Assembly (NCBI GenBank): GCA_034431895.1
Contig: DAOUCM010000187.1
Span: 1 to 28,890 of the forward strand
DNA length: 28,890 bases
Origin: JAABUE01 sp034431895
Lineage (GTDB): Bacteria; Chloroflexota; Anaerolineae; Anaerolineales; Villigracilaceae
Direction: 5' to 3'
In this document: positions 22,527 through 28,890 of the stretch, piece after piece
Layout: each line of letters opens with the position of its first letter
How positions within the stretch are numbered: the stretch's first letter is position 1
Notes under the pieces: generated by a model
Databases searched by the model: none
Seen by the model: only the letters and a program-made list of their open reading frames with translations
Told to the model about the DNA's origin: nothing
Program-made: the position numbers and the translations under genes

Positions 22527-23759
22527 TTGAAAGAACTCATTCTCATCAGTATCACCGGCGTAGACCGGCCCGGCATCACTGCGGCGGTCACGCGAACGCT
22601 GGCAAAGTTCAATGCGAACGTGCTGGACATCGGTCAGGCAGTCATTCACGATGCGCTTTCACTCGGTATGTTGGTAGACATCTCCGGACATGCCGCTGGG
22701 GTGGAGGTCGTTCAGGAAGCCGTTCAACACACGATTGCCGAACTGGGCAATCTAGCGGTTCGTTTCTTGCACATCAACGAAGCAAGTTACGCAGGCTGGG
22801 TAGGGCGGCAGGGAAAGCCGCGGCATATTGTCACATTACTGGCGCGGAAAATCACGGCATATCAGATCAGCCGTCTGGCCGAGGTGGTCGTATCTTATGG
22901 CCTGAACATAGACAAAATCAACCGCTTATCAGGCAGAATTCCACTCGAATCTCTCGGTAACAACAGTCAGGTTGCCATCGAATTCTCCCTGCGCGGCCCG
23001 GTCGCAGACTTGACCAGCCTGCGCAGCGATTTCATGAAACTAGCCAATGAATTGGACGTGGACATTGCCTACCAGCAAGACAACGTCTTTCGTCGTCACC
23101 GCCGCCTGCTCGCTTTCGACATGGACTCCACCTTGATTCAAACCGAGGTGATCGACGAACTGGCGAAACGGGCCGGCGTAGGCGAACAGGTTGCTGCAAT
23201 CACCGAACGCGCCATGCGCGGAGAGATGGATTTCAAGCGCAGTCTCACCGAACGGGCGGCGTTGCTCAAGGGGTTGCCCGAATCCGCGCTGGAGGAGGTC
23301 GCTGGCACGCTCCCGCTCACCGAAGGCGCGGAACGGCTACTCAACACGGTGAAAAGGCTCGGCTACAAAACCGCTATTCTGTCCGGCGGCTTCATGTACT
23401 TTGGCCGTGTGCTGCAAAAGCGTTTCGGCATTGACTATGTATTCGCCAACGACCTCGAGATCGAAAACGGCGTCGTCAGCGGGCGAATCAGCGGCGAGGT
23501 GGTGGACGGAGACAGAAAGGCAGAATTACTCACCCGTATTGTCCAAAAAGAAAACATCTCCCTCGAACAAGTCATCGCGGTTGGCGACGGCGCAAACGAC
23601 CTGCCCATGCTCAGCATAGCAGGACTAGGCATTGCCTTCCGCGCCAAGCCGATTGTCAAAGCCGCAGTCAAGCAGTCGCTTTCTTTGGGATTGGATGGGA
23701 TTCTGTATTTGATGGGACTCAGAGACAGGGAAACCATCAACGAATTGACCAACGAATAA
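22527..23759 (+). CDS. serB: Phosphoserine phosphatase SerB with N-terminal ACT domains
   Basis: SerB dephosphorylates O-phospho-L-serine in the last step of serine synthesis. From the TTG at 22527 the protein is 410 residues: two ACT-type regulatory domains (about 1-75 and 85-165), then a HAD phosphatase domain. The catalytic motif I is D198-M-D200-S-T, with motif II in I-L-S-G-G-F and motif III GDGAND (acidic D354). I chose TTG because GAGG lies 5 bases upstream and the first residues then begin the ACT beta-strand (K-E-L-I-L-I-S-I-T-G); upstream in-frame codons overlap the divergent gene. The two-ACT architecture is that of mycobacterial and other long SerB proteins, where the ACT domains bind serine. 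Confidence 0.93.
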   Translation: MKELILISITGVDRPGITAAVTRTLAKFNANVLDIGQAVIHDALSLGMLVDISGHAAGVEVVQEAVQHTIAELGNLAVRFLHINEASYAGWVGRQGKPRHIVTLLARKITAYQISRLAEVVVSYGLNIDKINRLSGRIPLESLGNNSQVAIEFSLRGPVADLTSLRSDFMKLANELDVDIAYQQDNVFRRHRRLLAFDMDSTLIQTEVIDELAKRAGVGEQVAAITERAMRGEMDFKRSLTERAALLKGLPESALEEVAGTLPLTEGAERLLNTVKRLGYKTAILSGGFMYFGRVLQKRFGIDYVFANDLEIENGVVSGRISGEVVDGDRKAELLTRIVQKENISLEQVIAVGDGANDLPMLSIAGLGIAFRAKPIVKAAVKQSLSLGLDGILYLMGLRDRETINELTNE

Positions 23760-23783
23760 ACGAATATCACGCCTCATTCGTGC

Positions 23784-23896
23784 GTTCGCGACCCCCAATT
23801 CGTGAACGGGTTCACCCAAAACATGCCAGGACTATGCTATGAAAGCCTTTCTCTCTTCAACCTACAACGACCTGATTGCCCACTGCAAAGCCGCGC
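23784..23896 (+). repeat. Upstream copy of the DUF4062-gene start region
   Basis: About 110 bases, covering the leader and the first ~19 codons, closely resemble 24458-24563, with scattered substitutions and small indels. Both copies share the AGGACTA(T/C)GCTATG start context. The two lie in direct orientation around the relBE-like module. Confidence 0.8.
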
Positions 23897-23934
23897 AGGG
23901 AAAGAGTATAATTGCCTTGCAAGGTGAAATATGA
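23839..23934 (+). pseudogene. Truncated 5' fragment of a DUF4062 gene
   Basis: The 31-codon frame begins MKAFLSSTYNDLIAHCKAA, nearly the same as the N terminus of the intact gene at 24506 (MKAFLSSTYYDLIDYRRAA). It then diverges and stops, the stop overlapping the antitoxin ATG (ATGA). The ribosome binding site AGGA is retained. It looks like the 5' remnant of a duplicated DUF4062 gene cut off where the toxin-antitoxin module begins. Confidence 0.8.
23907..23912 (+). promoter_or_regulatory. -10 box of the toxin-antitoxin module
   Basis: TATAAT lies 18 bases before the antitoxin ATG, with TGCAAA 17 bases further upstream as a weak -35. AAGGTGA just before the ATG serves as ribosome binding site. 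The box lies inside the DUF4062 remnant's frame. Confidence 0.5.
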
Positions 23935-24158
23935 CAGTTGCCGATATTCTCAACTCCGTAAAATTCGTTGTAAGCCCGGATGGACAGCAATCCGCTGTTC
24001 TCGTGGACCTGGATGTTTGGGAACAAATCATCACGCTTCTCGAAGATACAGAGGACGCCGAAGAAATGAAACAAGCCCGCGCCGTGAAAGAAGAGACGAT
24101 TCCCTGGAAAACCGCGAAGAAAGAATTGAACCTGGGGAATAAGCATGTACAAAATTGA
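23931..24158 (+). CDS. Antitoxin of a RelB/Phd-like type
   Basis: This is a 75-residue acidic protein. Its N-terminal half (M-T-V-A-D-I-L-N-S-V-K-F-V-V) followed by D-G-Q-Q-S-A-V-L-V-D-L-D-V-W-E-Q-I looks like the DNA-binding and dimerisation part of small Phd/RelB-type antitoxins. The charged C terminus (A-K-K-E-L-N-L) would be the disordered toxin-binding tail. It overlaps the toxin gene by 14 bases in antitoxin-first order. The family assignment rests mainly on this context. Confidence 0.75.
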   Translation: MTVADILNSVKFVVSPDGQQSAVLVDLDVWEQIITLLEDTEDAEEMKQARAVKEETIPWKTAKKELNLGNKHVQN

Positions 24159-24396
24159 ACTGCGCAGACAGGCGTATAGAGACCTGAAATCCGTCTCTTC
24201 TGATTATGCGCGGTTGATTTCCAAACACATCGATTCGCTCGAAGAAAACCCGCGTCCGAGCGACTCAAAGAAACTGAAAGGCAACGCGGGTTATTCTTTG
24301 CGCATTGGCACATATCGCATACTTTATGACATAGACGATAAGGCAAAAACTATCACCATTTATCGCATCAAGCATCGCAGAGAGGCCTATCGTTAA
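24145..24396 (+). CDS. RelE/ParE-superfamily toxin
   Basis: The 83-residue basic protein has the RelE core: M-Y-K-I-E-L-R-R-Q-A-Y-R-D-L, K-K-L-K-G-N-A-G-Y-S-L-R-I-G-T-Y-R-I-L-Y-D-I, and the C-terminal I-T-I-Y-R-I-K-H-R-R-E-A-Y. RelE members cleave mRNA on the ribosome; ParE relatives poison gyrase. The K-L-K-G...R-I-G-x-Y-R-I-L-Y pattern and the terminal I-K-H-R-R-x-x-Y favour RelE. The start overlaps the antitoxin gene by 14 bases. Both genes lie between two copies of the DUF4062-gene start. Confidence 0.9.
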   Translation: MYKIELRRQAYRDLKSVSSDYARLISKHIDSLEENPRPSDSKKLKGNAGYSLRIGTYRILYDIDDKAKTITIYRIKHRREAYR

Positions 24397-24457
24397 CCCC
24401 GAATTTCGAAGAATACGACAACGGACAACGAATGAAGTCCGGCGCATCGCATTCGTT

Positions 24458-24563
24458 CATTCGTGACCCCCATTCGTTGACGGTTACCCCCAACAGGACT
24501 ACGCTATGAAAGCCTTCCTCTCTTCCACCTACTACGACCTGATTGACTACCGCCGCGCCGCGC
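24458..24563 (+). repeat. Downstream copy of the DUF4062-gene start region
   Basis: This is the direct-repeat partner of 23784-23896 and forms the leader and start of the intact gene. The two copies are 674 bases apart, start to start, and bracket the toxin-antitoxin module. Confidence 0.8.
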
Positions 24564-26965
24564 ACGACGCGCTGGAGCAACTCGGCTTGCACGTCATCTG
24601 GATGGAAGCGTTTGGGGCGCGGCCCGAAGAGTCAACCAAAGCGTGTTTGGATGAAGTTGCCGAATGTGACCTGTTCGTCGGTATTTACGCTCACCGCTAC
24701 GGCTACATCCCCGCCGGCGCGAACATTTCCATCACCGAGCAGGAATTCGACCACGCCCAAAAATTGGGCAAGCCCATCTTCGGCTTCATTGTGGACGAAA
24801 ACCATCCCTGGCCGCCGAAATTCATCGAACACACCCAGCAAACCAAACTGGATGCCTTCTTGAGCAAGGTCAAGCGCCAGCCGGTCGAATTTTTCACCAC
24901 GCCCGACAACCTGGCGCACAACATCGCCACCTCGGTTGGGCGTTATCTTTCCGAACATCACGCACACGAATCCCCCTCTCCCGACGGGAGAGGGGCCAGG
25001 GGTGAGGGCAAAAACACCCTCCCCGCCCGCGCCTTCTTCGTCGGCCGCGCCCGGGAACTGGAGACCATCGCCCAGGCCCTCGCGCCCGAAGCCCGCACCT
25101 GGGGCGCGCTGATTGACGGTCCCGGCGGCATCGGCAAGACCGCCCTGGCCATCGAAGCCGCGCACCGCGCCCCCGACACCCTCTTCGAGCGCAAGATTTT
25201 CATCACCGCCAAGGTGCGCCAACTGACCCCGGAAGGCGAAAAGCCGCTGACCGACTTCACCCGTCCCGATTACCTGGCCATGCTGGACGAACTGGCGCGC
25301 GCCCTGGGCGAAGACGGCATCCCCAAACTCCCGCCCGAAGAACGCCCAAACGCCCTGCGCCTGGCGCTGACCGGCAAGCGGGCGCTGCTCATCTTCGACA
25401 ACCTGGAAACCCTGCCCGAAGACGACCGCACGCGCCTGCTCCAGTTCCTGGGCTTCCTGCCCCAAGGGAACAAGGCCATTGTCACCTCGCGCCGCCGCAC
25501 CGATGTGGACGCGCGCATCATCCGCCTCGACCGCCTGAGCCGCGACGAAGCCATGCAACTCATCGCCCATCTGGCGGAACGCAACCGGCGCCTCGCCCGC
25601 GCTTCGCAGAAGGAGCGCGAAGCCCTGTACGAAATCACCCAGGGCAACCCGCTGCTCATCCACTGGATTGCCGGGCAGTTGGGACGGGAGGGGTCACAGT
25701 GCCGCACCATCGCCGAAGCCTGCGCCTTCATTGAGCAGGCCCCGCCAGGCAACGACCCGCTGGAGTACATCTTCGGCGACCTGCTGGAAACCTGCACCGA
25801 AAACGAGACACAAGTCCTGGCGGCGCTGACGCACTTTACGCAACCCGTCCGCCCCCAATGGATTGCCCAGATGACCGGCCTGCCCGAACGCGCCGCCGAG
25901 ACTGCCCTGGAAGACCTGACCGACCGTTCTATCTTGATTACGGATTACGAATTACGCACGTACGTTCTCCCCCCGCTGACAGCGAAATTCATCCGCACCC
26001 GCCGCCCCGAAGCCGTCGCCCAGACCGGCGACGCCCTGTGCGACCGCGCCTACGCCCTGGCGATGCAATACGGCGGATGGGACAACTACGACGGCTTCCG
26101 CACGCTGGACGCCGAATGGGACCTCATCTCCGCCGCCCTGCCGCGCCTGCTGACGGGCGATAACGCCCGCCTGCAAACGGTGTGCCACCAACTCGACCTG
26201 TTTCTCGACTTCACCGGCCGCTGGGACGACCTGCTCTGGCTTTCCGAGCAAGCCGAAGCGCGCGCCCTGGCGGCGGGCGACAAAGAGAACGCCGGCTGGC
26301 GGGCCTTTCGGGCAGGATACACCTACTATCTCCGCGGCCAGCCCGATGAAGTGCTTGCCTGCGCCGCCCGCGCCGCCGAACACTGGCAGGAGAGCGCCCC
26401 GCGCGAGAAAGCGACTGCCATCCGCCTGCGCGGACTCGGCTACCGCTTGAAAAAGGACTATCCCACCGCCATCGCCGCCTACCGCGAAACGCTAGAGATC
26501 TGGCGCGCCCTCTCCCCCGAAAGCATAGATGTCGCCATCGCGCTGAACTCGCTGGCAGGCGTGGAAAAAGCCAACAAAGACTACGCCGCCGCCGAGCGCG
26601 ACTACCGCGAAGCCTTGCGCATTGCGAAGAAAGTCAATTACCAGGAAGGCGTTGCCATCTGCACAGGCAACCTGGCGGCGCTCGCCCTCGACCGCGAGCA
26701 GTGGGCCGAAGCCGAGTCCCTCGCCCGCGAAGCCCTGGCGCTGGATGAAAAAGTCGGGCGGCAGGAGTTGATTGCCCGGGATTGTCAGCGCATCGCCAAA
26801 GCCCTGCTCAAACAAGGCGTCCGTGGCGCAAGTTTGCAACTTGCGCTACAACACGCCCGCCGCGCCGTCGAGATTTTCACGCGCCTGCGTTCGCCGTGGC
26901 TGCAATCCGCGCAGGAAACGCTGGAGGAGATCGAAGAGAAGATAAAGAACGCCAGTTCGGGATAA
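24506..26965 (+). CDS. DUF4062-NB-ARC/STAND NTPase-TPR protein
   Basis: This is an 819-residue, three-part signalling ATPase. Residues 1-150 form a DUF4062 domain (start MKAFLSSTYYDL, then CDLFVGIYAHRYGYIP), a TIR/SEFIR-like fold often at the N terminus of STAND proteins. Residues ~180-500 form an NB-ARC-type NTPase with Walker A GPGGIGKT at 205-212 and Walker B ending LLIFDN with D298. The C-terminal ~300 residues are TPR-like helical repeats (for example Y-A-A-A-E-R-D-Y-R-E-A-L-R-I-A). STAND proteins with such sensors include antiphage effectors and regulators; the role here is unknown. Three repeat-derived inserts lie in frame: SPSPDGRGARGEG near 155, ITDYELRT near 477, and RGASLQLALQH near 772. 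AGGA precedes the ATG by 7 bases. Confidence 0.9.
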   Translation: MKAFLSSTYYDLIDYRRAAHDALEQLGLHVIWMEAFGARPEESTKACLDEVAECDLFVGIYAHRYGYIPAGANISITEQEFDHAQKLGKPIFGFIVDENHPWPPKFIEHTQQTKLDAFLSKVKRQPVEFFTTPDNLAHNIATSVGRYLSEHHAHESPSPDGRGARGEGKNTLPARAFFVGRARELETIAQALAPEARTWGALIDGPGGIGKTALAIEAAHRAPDTLFERKIFITAKVRQLTPEGEKPLTDFTRPDYLAMLDELARALGEDGIPKLPPEERPNALRLALTGKRALLIFDNLETLPEDDRTRLLQFLGFLPQGNKAIVTSRRRTDVDARIIRLDRLSRDEAMQLIAHLAERNRRLARASQKEREALYEITQGNPLLIHWIAGQLGREGSQCRTIAEACAFIEQAPPGNDPLEYIFGDLLETCTENETQVLAALTHFTQPVRPQWIAQMTGLPERAAETALEDLTDRSILITDYELRTYVLPPLTAKFIRTRRPEAVAQTGDALCDRAYALAMQYGGWDNYDGFRTLDAEWDLISAALPRLLTGDNARLQTVCHQLDLFLDFTGRWDDLLWLSEQAEARALAAGDKENAGWRAFRAGYTYYLRGQPDEVLACAARAAEHWQESAPREKATAIRLRGLGYRLKKDYPTAIAAYRETLEIWRALSPESIDVAIALNSLAGVEKANKDYAAAERDYREALRIAKKVNYQEGVAICTGNLAALALDREQWAEAESLAREALALDEKVGRQELIARDCQRIAKALLKQGVRGASLQLALQHARRAVEIFTRLRSPWLQSAQETLEEIEEKIKNASSG
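24966..25010 (+). repeat. CCCTCTCCC...GGGAGAGGG palindromic repeat inside the STAND gene
   Basis: The palindrome with CCCCTCTCCC / GGGAGAGGGG arms followed by GGGGTGAGG is the same motif as in the MITE-like element at 15549-15708. Here it is read through in frame as a Gly/Arg/Pro/Ser-rich linker between the DUF4062 and NTPase domains. Confidence 0.75.
25936..25956 (+). repeat. Three heptanucleotide repeats inside the STAND gene
   Basis: GATTACG, GATTACG and AATTACG follow one another without gaps and encode the I-T-D-Y-E-L-R peptide, a translation product typical of this repeat type. The reading frame is preserved. Confidence 0.75.
26825..26845 (+). repeat. GCGCAAGTT palindrome inside the STAND gene
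   Basis: GCGCAAGTT-TGC-AACTTGCGC is a perfect 9-base inverted repeat, with CTAC following. The layout (GCGCA-type hairpin next to CTAC) resembles the units of the 28-bp array at 16676-16787, with a different stem. It is read in frame near the C terminus. Confidence 0.65.
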
Positions 26966-27071
26966 CCGTCCCGAAGGCTTTTTAGAGCAATATGGGCAAA
27001 ATCGAGCCTTCACCCTGCGGGTACTTCGCGGGACGGTTCGAAGGCTTATCCCGAATTCAGGTTCGCCCATA
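26964..27071. repeat. Composite repeat region after the STAND gene
   Basis: It contains AACCGTCCCG (26964-26973) with its complement CGGGACGGTT (27029-27038), ATATGGGC (26990-26997) with GCCCATAT (27064-27071), and copy 2 of the 29-bp interspersed repeat (27007-27035). The two stems cross in order, so they could not all form as a simple nested hairpin. The first arm is followed by CTTTTTAG, so the region may also end the STAND transcript. Confidence 0.7.
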
Positions 27072-27124
27072 TCTAACGTGCAAAGACCTCCGTTCAGGCA
27101 GCAAAGGATATGCTCGAAACGCTG

Positions 27125-27145
27125 CTCACTGAACACTGAACCCTG
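27125..27145 (+). repeat. Three heptanucleotide-like repeats before the nuclease gene
   Basis: CTCACTG, AACACTG and AACCCTG run directly into the nuclease ribosome binding site (GGAG). They are a degenerate example of the 7-mer family seen in the riboswitch. Confidence 0.5.
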
Positions 27146-27153
27146 GAGTCCCC

Positions 27154-27987
27154 ATGCCCTCCGCCCTGCCGCCTTCCTTTGCCTTCTCTCAGGCCAGCCT
27201 GCAAGATTACGCCGATTGCCCGCGCCGCTTCCAATTGCGCTATTTGGAGAGGCTGGTCTACCCGGCTGCCGAAGCCGAGCCGGCCCTGGAAAACGAGCGC
27301 CGCCTGAAAGAGGGGCAAGCCTTCCATCGCCTGGCGCAGCAATTTCTCTTGGGCATTCCGCCCGAAAAATTGACGCCCCTGGCCAACACGCCCAACCTGG
27401 CGCGCTGGTGGCGGCACTTCACCGCATCGCAAGAGATCGCCGCCCTCCAGGCCCTGAACGCGCGCTACGCCGAGTTGACCCTGTCCGCGCCGCTGGGAGA
27501 CGCTCGGCTGACGGCCAAATACGACCTGATTGCGTTCGCCGACGACGGGCGGCTGCTGATCTACGACTGGAAGACCTACCGCCGCCGTCCGCGCAATGAA
27601 TGGCTGGCCGTCCGCTGGCAAACGCGGGTGTACCGGGCGCTGCTTGCGGCGGCAGGAAGCCACTTGAACGGCGGCCGGCCCATCGTCCCAGAACGATGCG
27701 AGATGGTGTACTGGTTCGCCGACTTTCCCGAGCATCCTGCCCGCTTCCCGTACAATACCTCCCAATTTCAGCGGGATTGGAACGCGCTGACGCGGCTGGT
27801 GGACGAAATCCGCTCCGCCTCTTCCTACCCGCAAACGGAAGACCGTCAAATGTGCGCTTACTGCCCCTACAGGTCGTACTGCGCGCGCGGCGTCCAGGCC
27901 GGCGAGGTAGACTCTGCCGAAGCCGAGATGGAAACAGAAGCCCTGTTCGACGTAGATTTCGAGCAAATTGGGGAGATTGCCTTCTAG
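27154..27987 (+). CDS. PD-(D/E)XK nuclease with Cas4/AddB-like iron-sulfur cysteines
   Basis: This 277-residue protein belongs to the PD-(D/E)XK superfamily branch of RecB/AddB/Cas4 nuclease domains. Visible are the G-x-A-F-H-R-L motif I region, the catalytic core A-K-Y-D-L-I...I-Y-D-W-K-T (the D-x-K pair), the Q-x-x-x-Y motif (QTRVY), and four cysteines C22, C234, C237, C243 placed like the Fe-S cluster ligands of AddB and Cas4. It would be a DNA exonuclease or end-resection factor. No helicase domain is fused and no CRISPR array or cas1/cas2 lies nearby. It follows the STAND gene by 188 repeat-filled bases on the same strand. GGAG sits 7 bases before ATG. Confidence 0.87.
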   Translation: MPSALPPSFAFSQASLQDYADCPRRFQLRYLERLVYPAAEAEPALENERRLKEGQAFHRLAQQFLLGIPPEKLTPLANTPNLARWWRHFTASQEIAALQALNARYAELTLSAPLGDARLTAKYDLIAFADDGRLLIYDWKTYRRRPRNEWLAVRWQTRVYRALLAAAGSHLNGGRPIVPERCEMVYWFADFPEHPARFPYNTSQFQRDWNALTRLVDEIRSASSYPQTEDRQMCAYCPYRSYCARGVQAGEVDSAEAEMETEALFDVDFEQIGEIAF

Positions 27988-28067
27988 CGGTTCAGGTCTC
28001 ATCCGCAGGGAATCAGACCGCGGGCGAGATCGAGATTCCGCGCACAGAAACGCCTTTCGCTCCAAGA

Positions 28068-28889
28068 CTAACGGCCAATATAAACGCCCAGGTGATTGGC
28101 TACCGCTCGCTCGCGGCCGGGGATATGCTGGTCAATGGGAGAATTGAGAACCCGCGGCCGGCCGTCTTCGCCCTCGATCACCATCGTAGAAGAACCGCCG
28201 CCGTCCAGGCTCATGCCGAAGTGCGCGCCATGCGCAATCAGGATATTAGCCAGTTCGAGAAAGGTGGCGCCCTCGCTGTAAAAAGGCTGACGACCGTCCA
28301 CCACCACCAGGATGAGCCAGCGGCTGTTCTTGTTGAAGCCGACGGCGGTGCGCGGCTCGCGCACGCTGTCGTCCAAACCAGGCAGCGGCGCGCCGTTCAA
28401 TACCAGGTAGCGATCGCCGCCAATGGCCTGAATGACCTTGCTCGGTCGGCGAAAGGAGAGCGTGTTGCGGCGGCCGACGTACAGGATGGGATCTTCCCCC
28501 TCCGCATAGACTTTTCCACCCGAAGCGGCAAAACCGTTGGGCGTCACCGGGTCGCCGGGCTGAGGGTAGTAATCCAACGGGCCATGCGACCACCAGGGGT
28601 AGAAACCGTCGCCGTTGACGGCCATCTGCAGGTCGAATTCCTCCAGGAATTGAGAGGTAGTGCGCGCATCGAGCGGAGGACCTTCGGCATGATCGGGCGG
28701 CGTCACCAGCAAGCGCACCCCTCCGGCCTTCATGTCAACGACCAGCACATGGGCAATCATCATGCGCGGCGTGTAATACACGCGGCGGTAATAGGTGGCT
28801 GCACCGTCGAACAGTTTTTGCTTCGCAGGGACAGGCGGCGGCCGCCCCTGAGCATACCCCCAATAAGCCGCCACGCACAGCAAGAGAAC
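28068..28889 (-). CDS. Phosphodiester glycosidase (NAGPA-domain) protein, 5'-truncated
   Basis: The domain is that of bacterial NAGPA-like phosphodiester glycosidases, which act on exported sugar phosphodiesters or on the cell envelope. Signatures are the NGDGFY segment, GFNKNSRWLILVVVDGR and the C-terminal SLDGGGSSTMV motif. The frame runs off the window end. Its first visible residues (V-L-L-L-C-V-A-A-Y-W) look like the end of a membrane or signal segment, so the TTG at 28883 is not the real start. It is convergent with the nuclease gene; the 80-base gap has only a weak GGTCT/AGACC inverted repeat (27995-28019) and no clear terminator. Confidence 0.88.
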   Translation of the reverse strand, partial: VLLLCVAAYWGYAQGRPPPVPAKQKLFDGAATYYRRVYYTPRMMIAHVLVVDMKAGGVRLLVTPPDHAEGPPLDARTTSQFLEEFDLQMAVNGDGFYPWWSHGPLDYYPQPGDPVTPNGFAASGGKVYAEGEDPILYVGRRNTLSFRRPSKVIQAIGGDRYLVLNGAPLPGLDDSVREPRTAVGFNKNSRWLILVVVDGRQPFYSEGATFLELANILIAHGAHFGMSLDGGGSSTMVIEGEDGRPRVLNSPIDQHIPGRERAVANHLGVYIGR

Positions 28890-28890
28890 C

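Noticed and set aside
22507..22530. ATG overlapping the serB -10 box as an alternative serB start
   Set aside because: The frame stops after seven codons and is not in the serB frame; TTG at 22527 has the ribosome binding site.
27154..27987. Calling the nuclease cas4
   Set aside because: Motifs and cysteines fit Cas4, but equally AddB/RecB-type nucleases, and no cas1, cas2 or array is in the window.

Overview
The window looks like a chromosomal segment of a GC-rich bacterium, most probably a member of the Chloroflexota (class Anaerolineae or close). This is inferred from gene content and style: lipoprotein BtuF with a BtuCD importer, TPR/STAND proteins, BrnT/BrnA and RelE-type toxin pairs, DUF11 surface protein, TTG/GTG starts, and abundant short interspersed repeats. 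No rRNA or other phylogenetic marker RNA is present, so the assignment is tentative.

Layout. (1) 1-5.3 kb, plus strand: the end of a DUF11 surface protein, then mutS2 and radA. (2) 5.4-8.7 kb, minus strand: a small catabolic operon reading iclR-type regulator, acyl-CoA dehydrogenase, CaiB-type CoA transferase. It has a consensus promoter, a palindromic operator at the regulator's start and a strong terminator at its end. (3) 8.9-10.2 kb: a double zinc-ribbon protein of unknown function with its own promoter. (4) 10.3-21.9 kb, minus strand: a cobalamin salvage and remodelling locus. It starts at a promoter plus cobalamin riboswitch and runs btuF, btuC, btuD, cobO, cbiA, pduX, cobT, cobS, cbiZ, cbiB, (brnT, brnA), cobD. 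BtuFCD import corrinoid; CobO adenosylates it; CbiZ strips the side chain from cobinamides to give cobyric acid; PduX and CobD make L-threonine phosphate and aminopropanol phosphate; CbiB attaches the latter; CobT activates the lower-ligand base; CobS joins the halves. Corrin-ring genes, cbiP and cobU are not in the window. (5) 22.0-23.8 kb: a small unknown gene divergent from serB. (6) 23.8-28.9 kb: a toxin-antitoxin module lying between a truncated and a complete copy of the 5' end of a DUF4062-STAND-TPR gene, then a Cas4/AddB-like PD-(D/E)XK nuclease, and the convergent 3' part of a phosphodiester glycosidase.

Beyond the genes, four kinds of small repeat recur: heptanucleotide tandem repeats (one inside the riboswitch, others read in frame inside mutS2, cbiB and the STAND gene), a 28-bp hairpin array that supplies the last codons of cbiA, MITE-like inverted repeats, and a family of CGTCCC...GGGACG hairpins at gene borders. 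Three genes (radA, brnT and the zinc-ribbon gene) have a -10 box ending exactly six bases before ATG, which suggests leaderless mRNAs.
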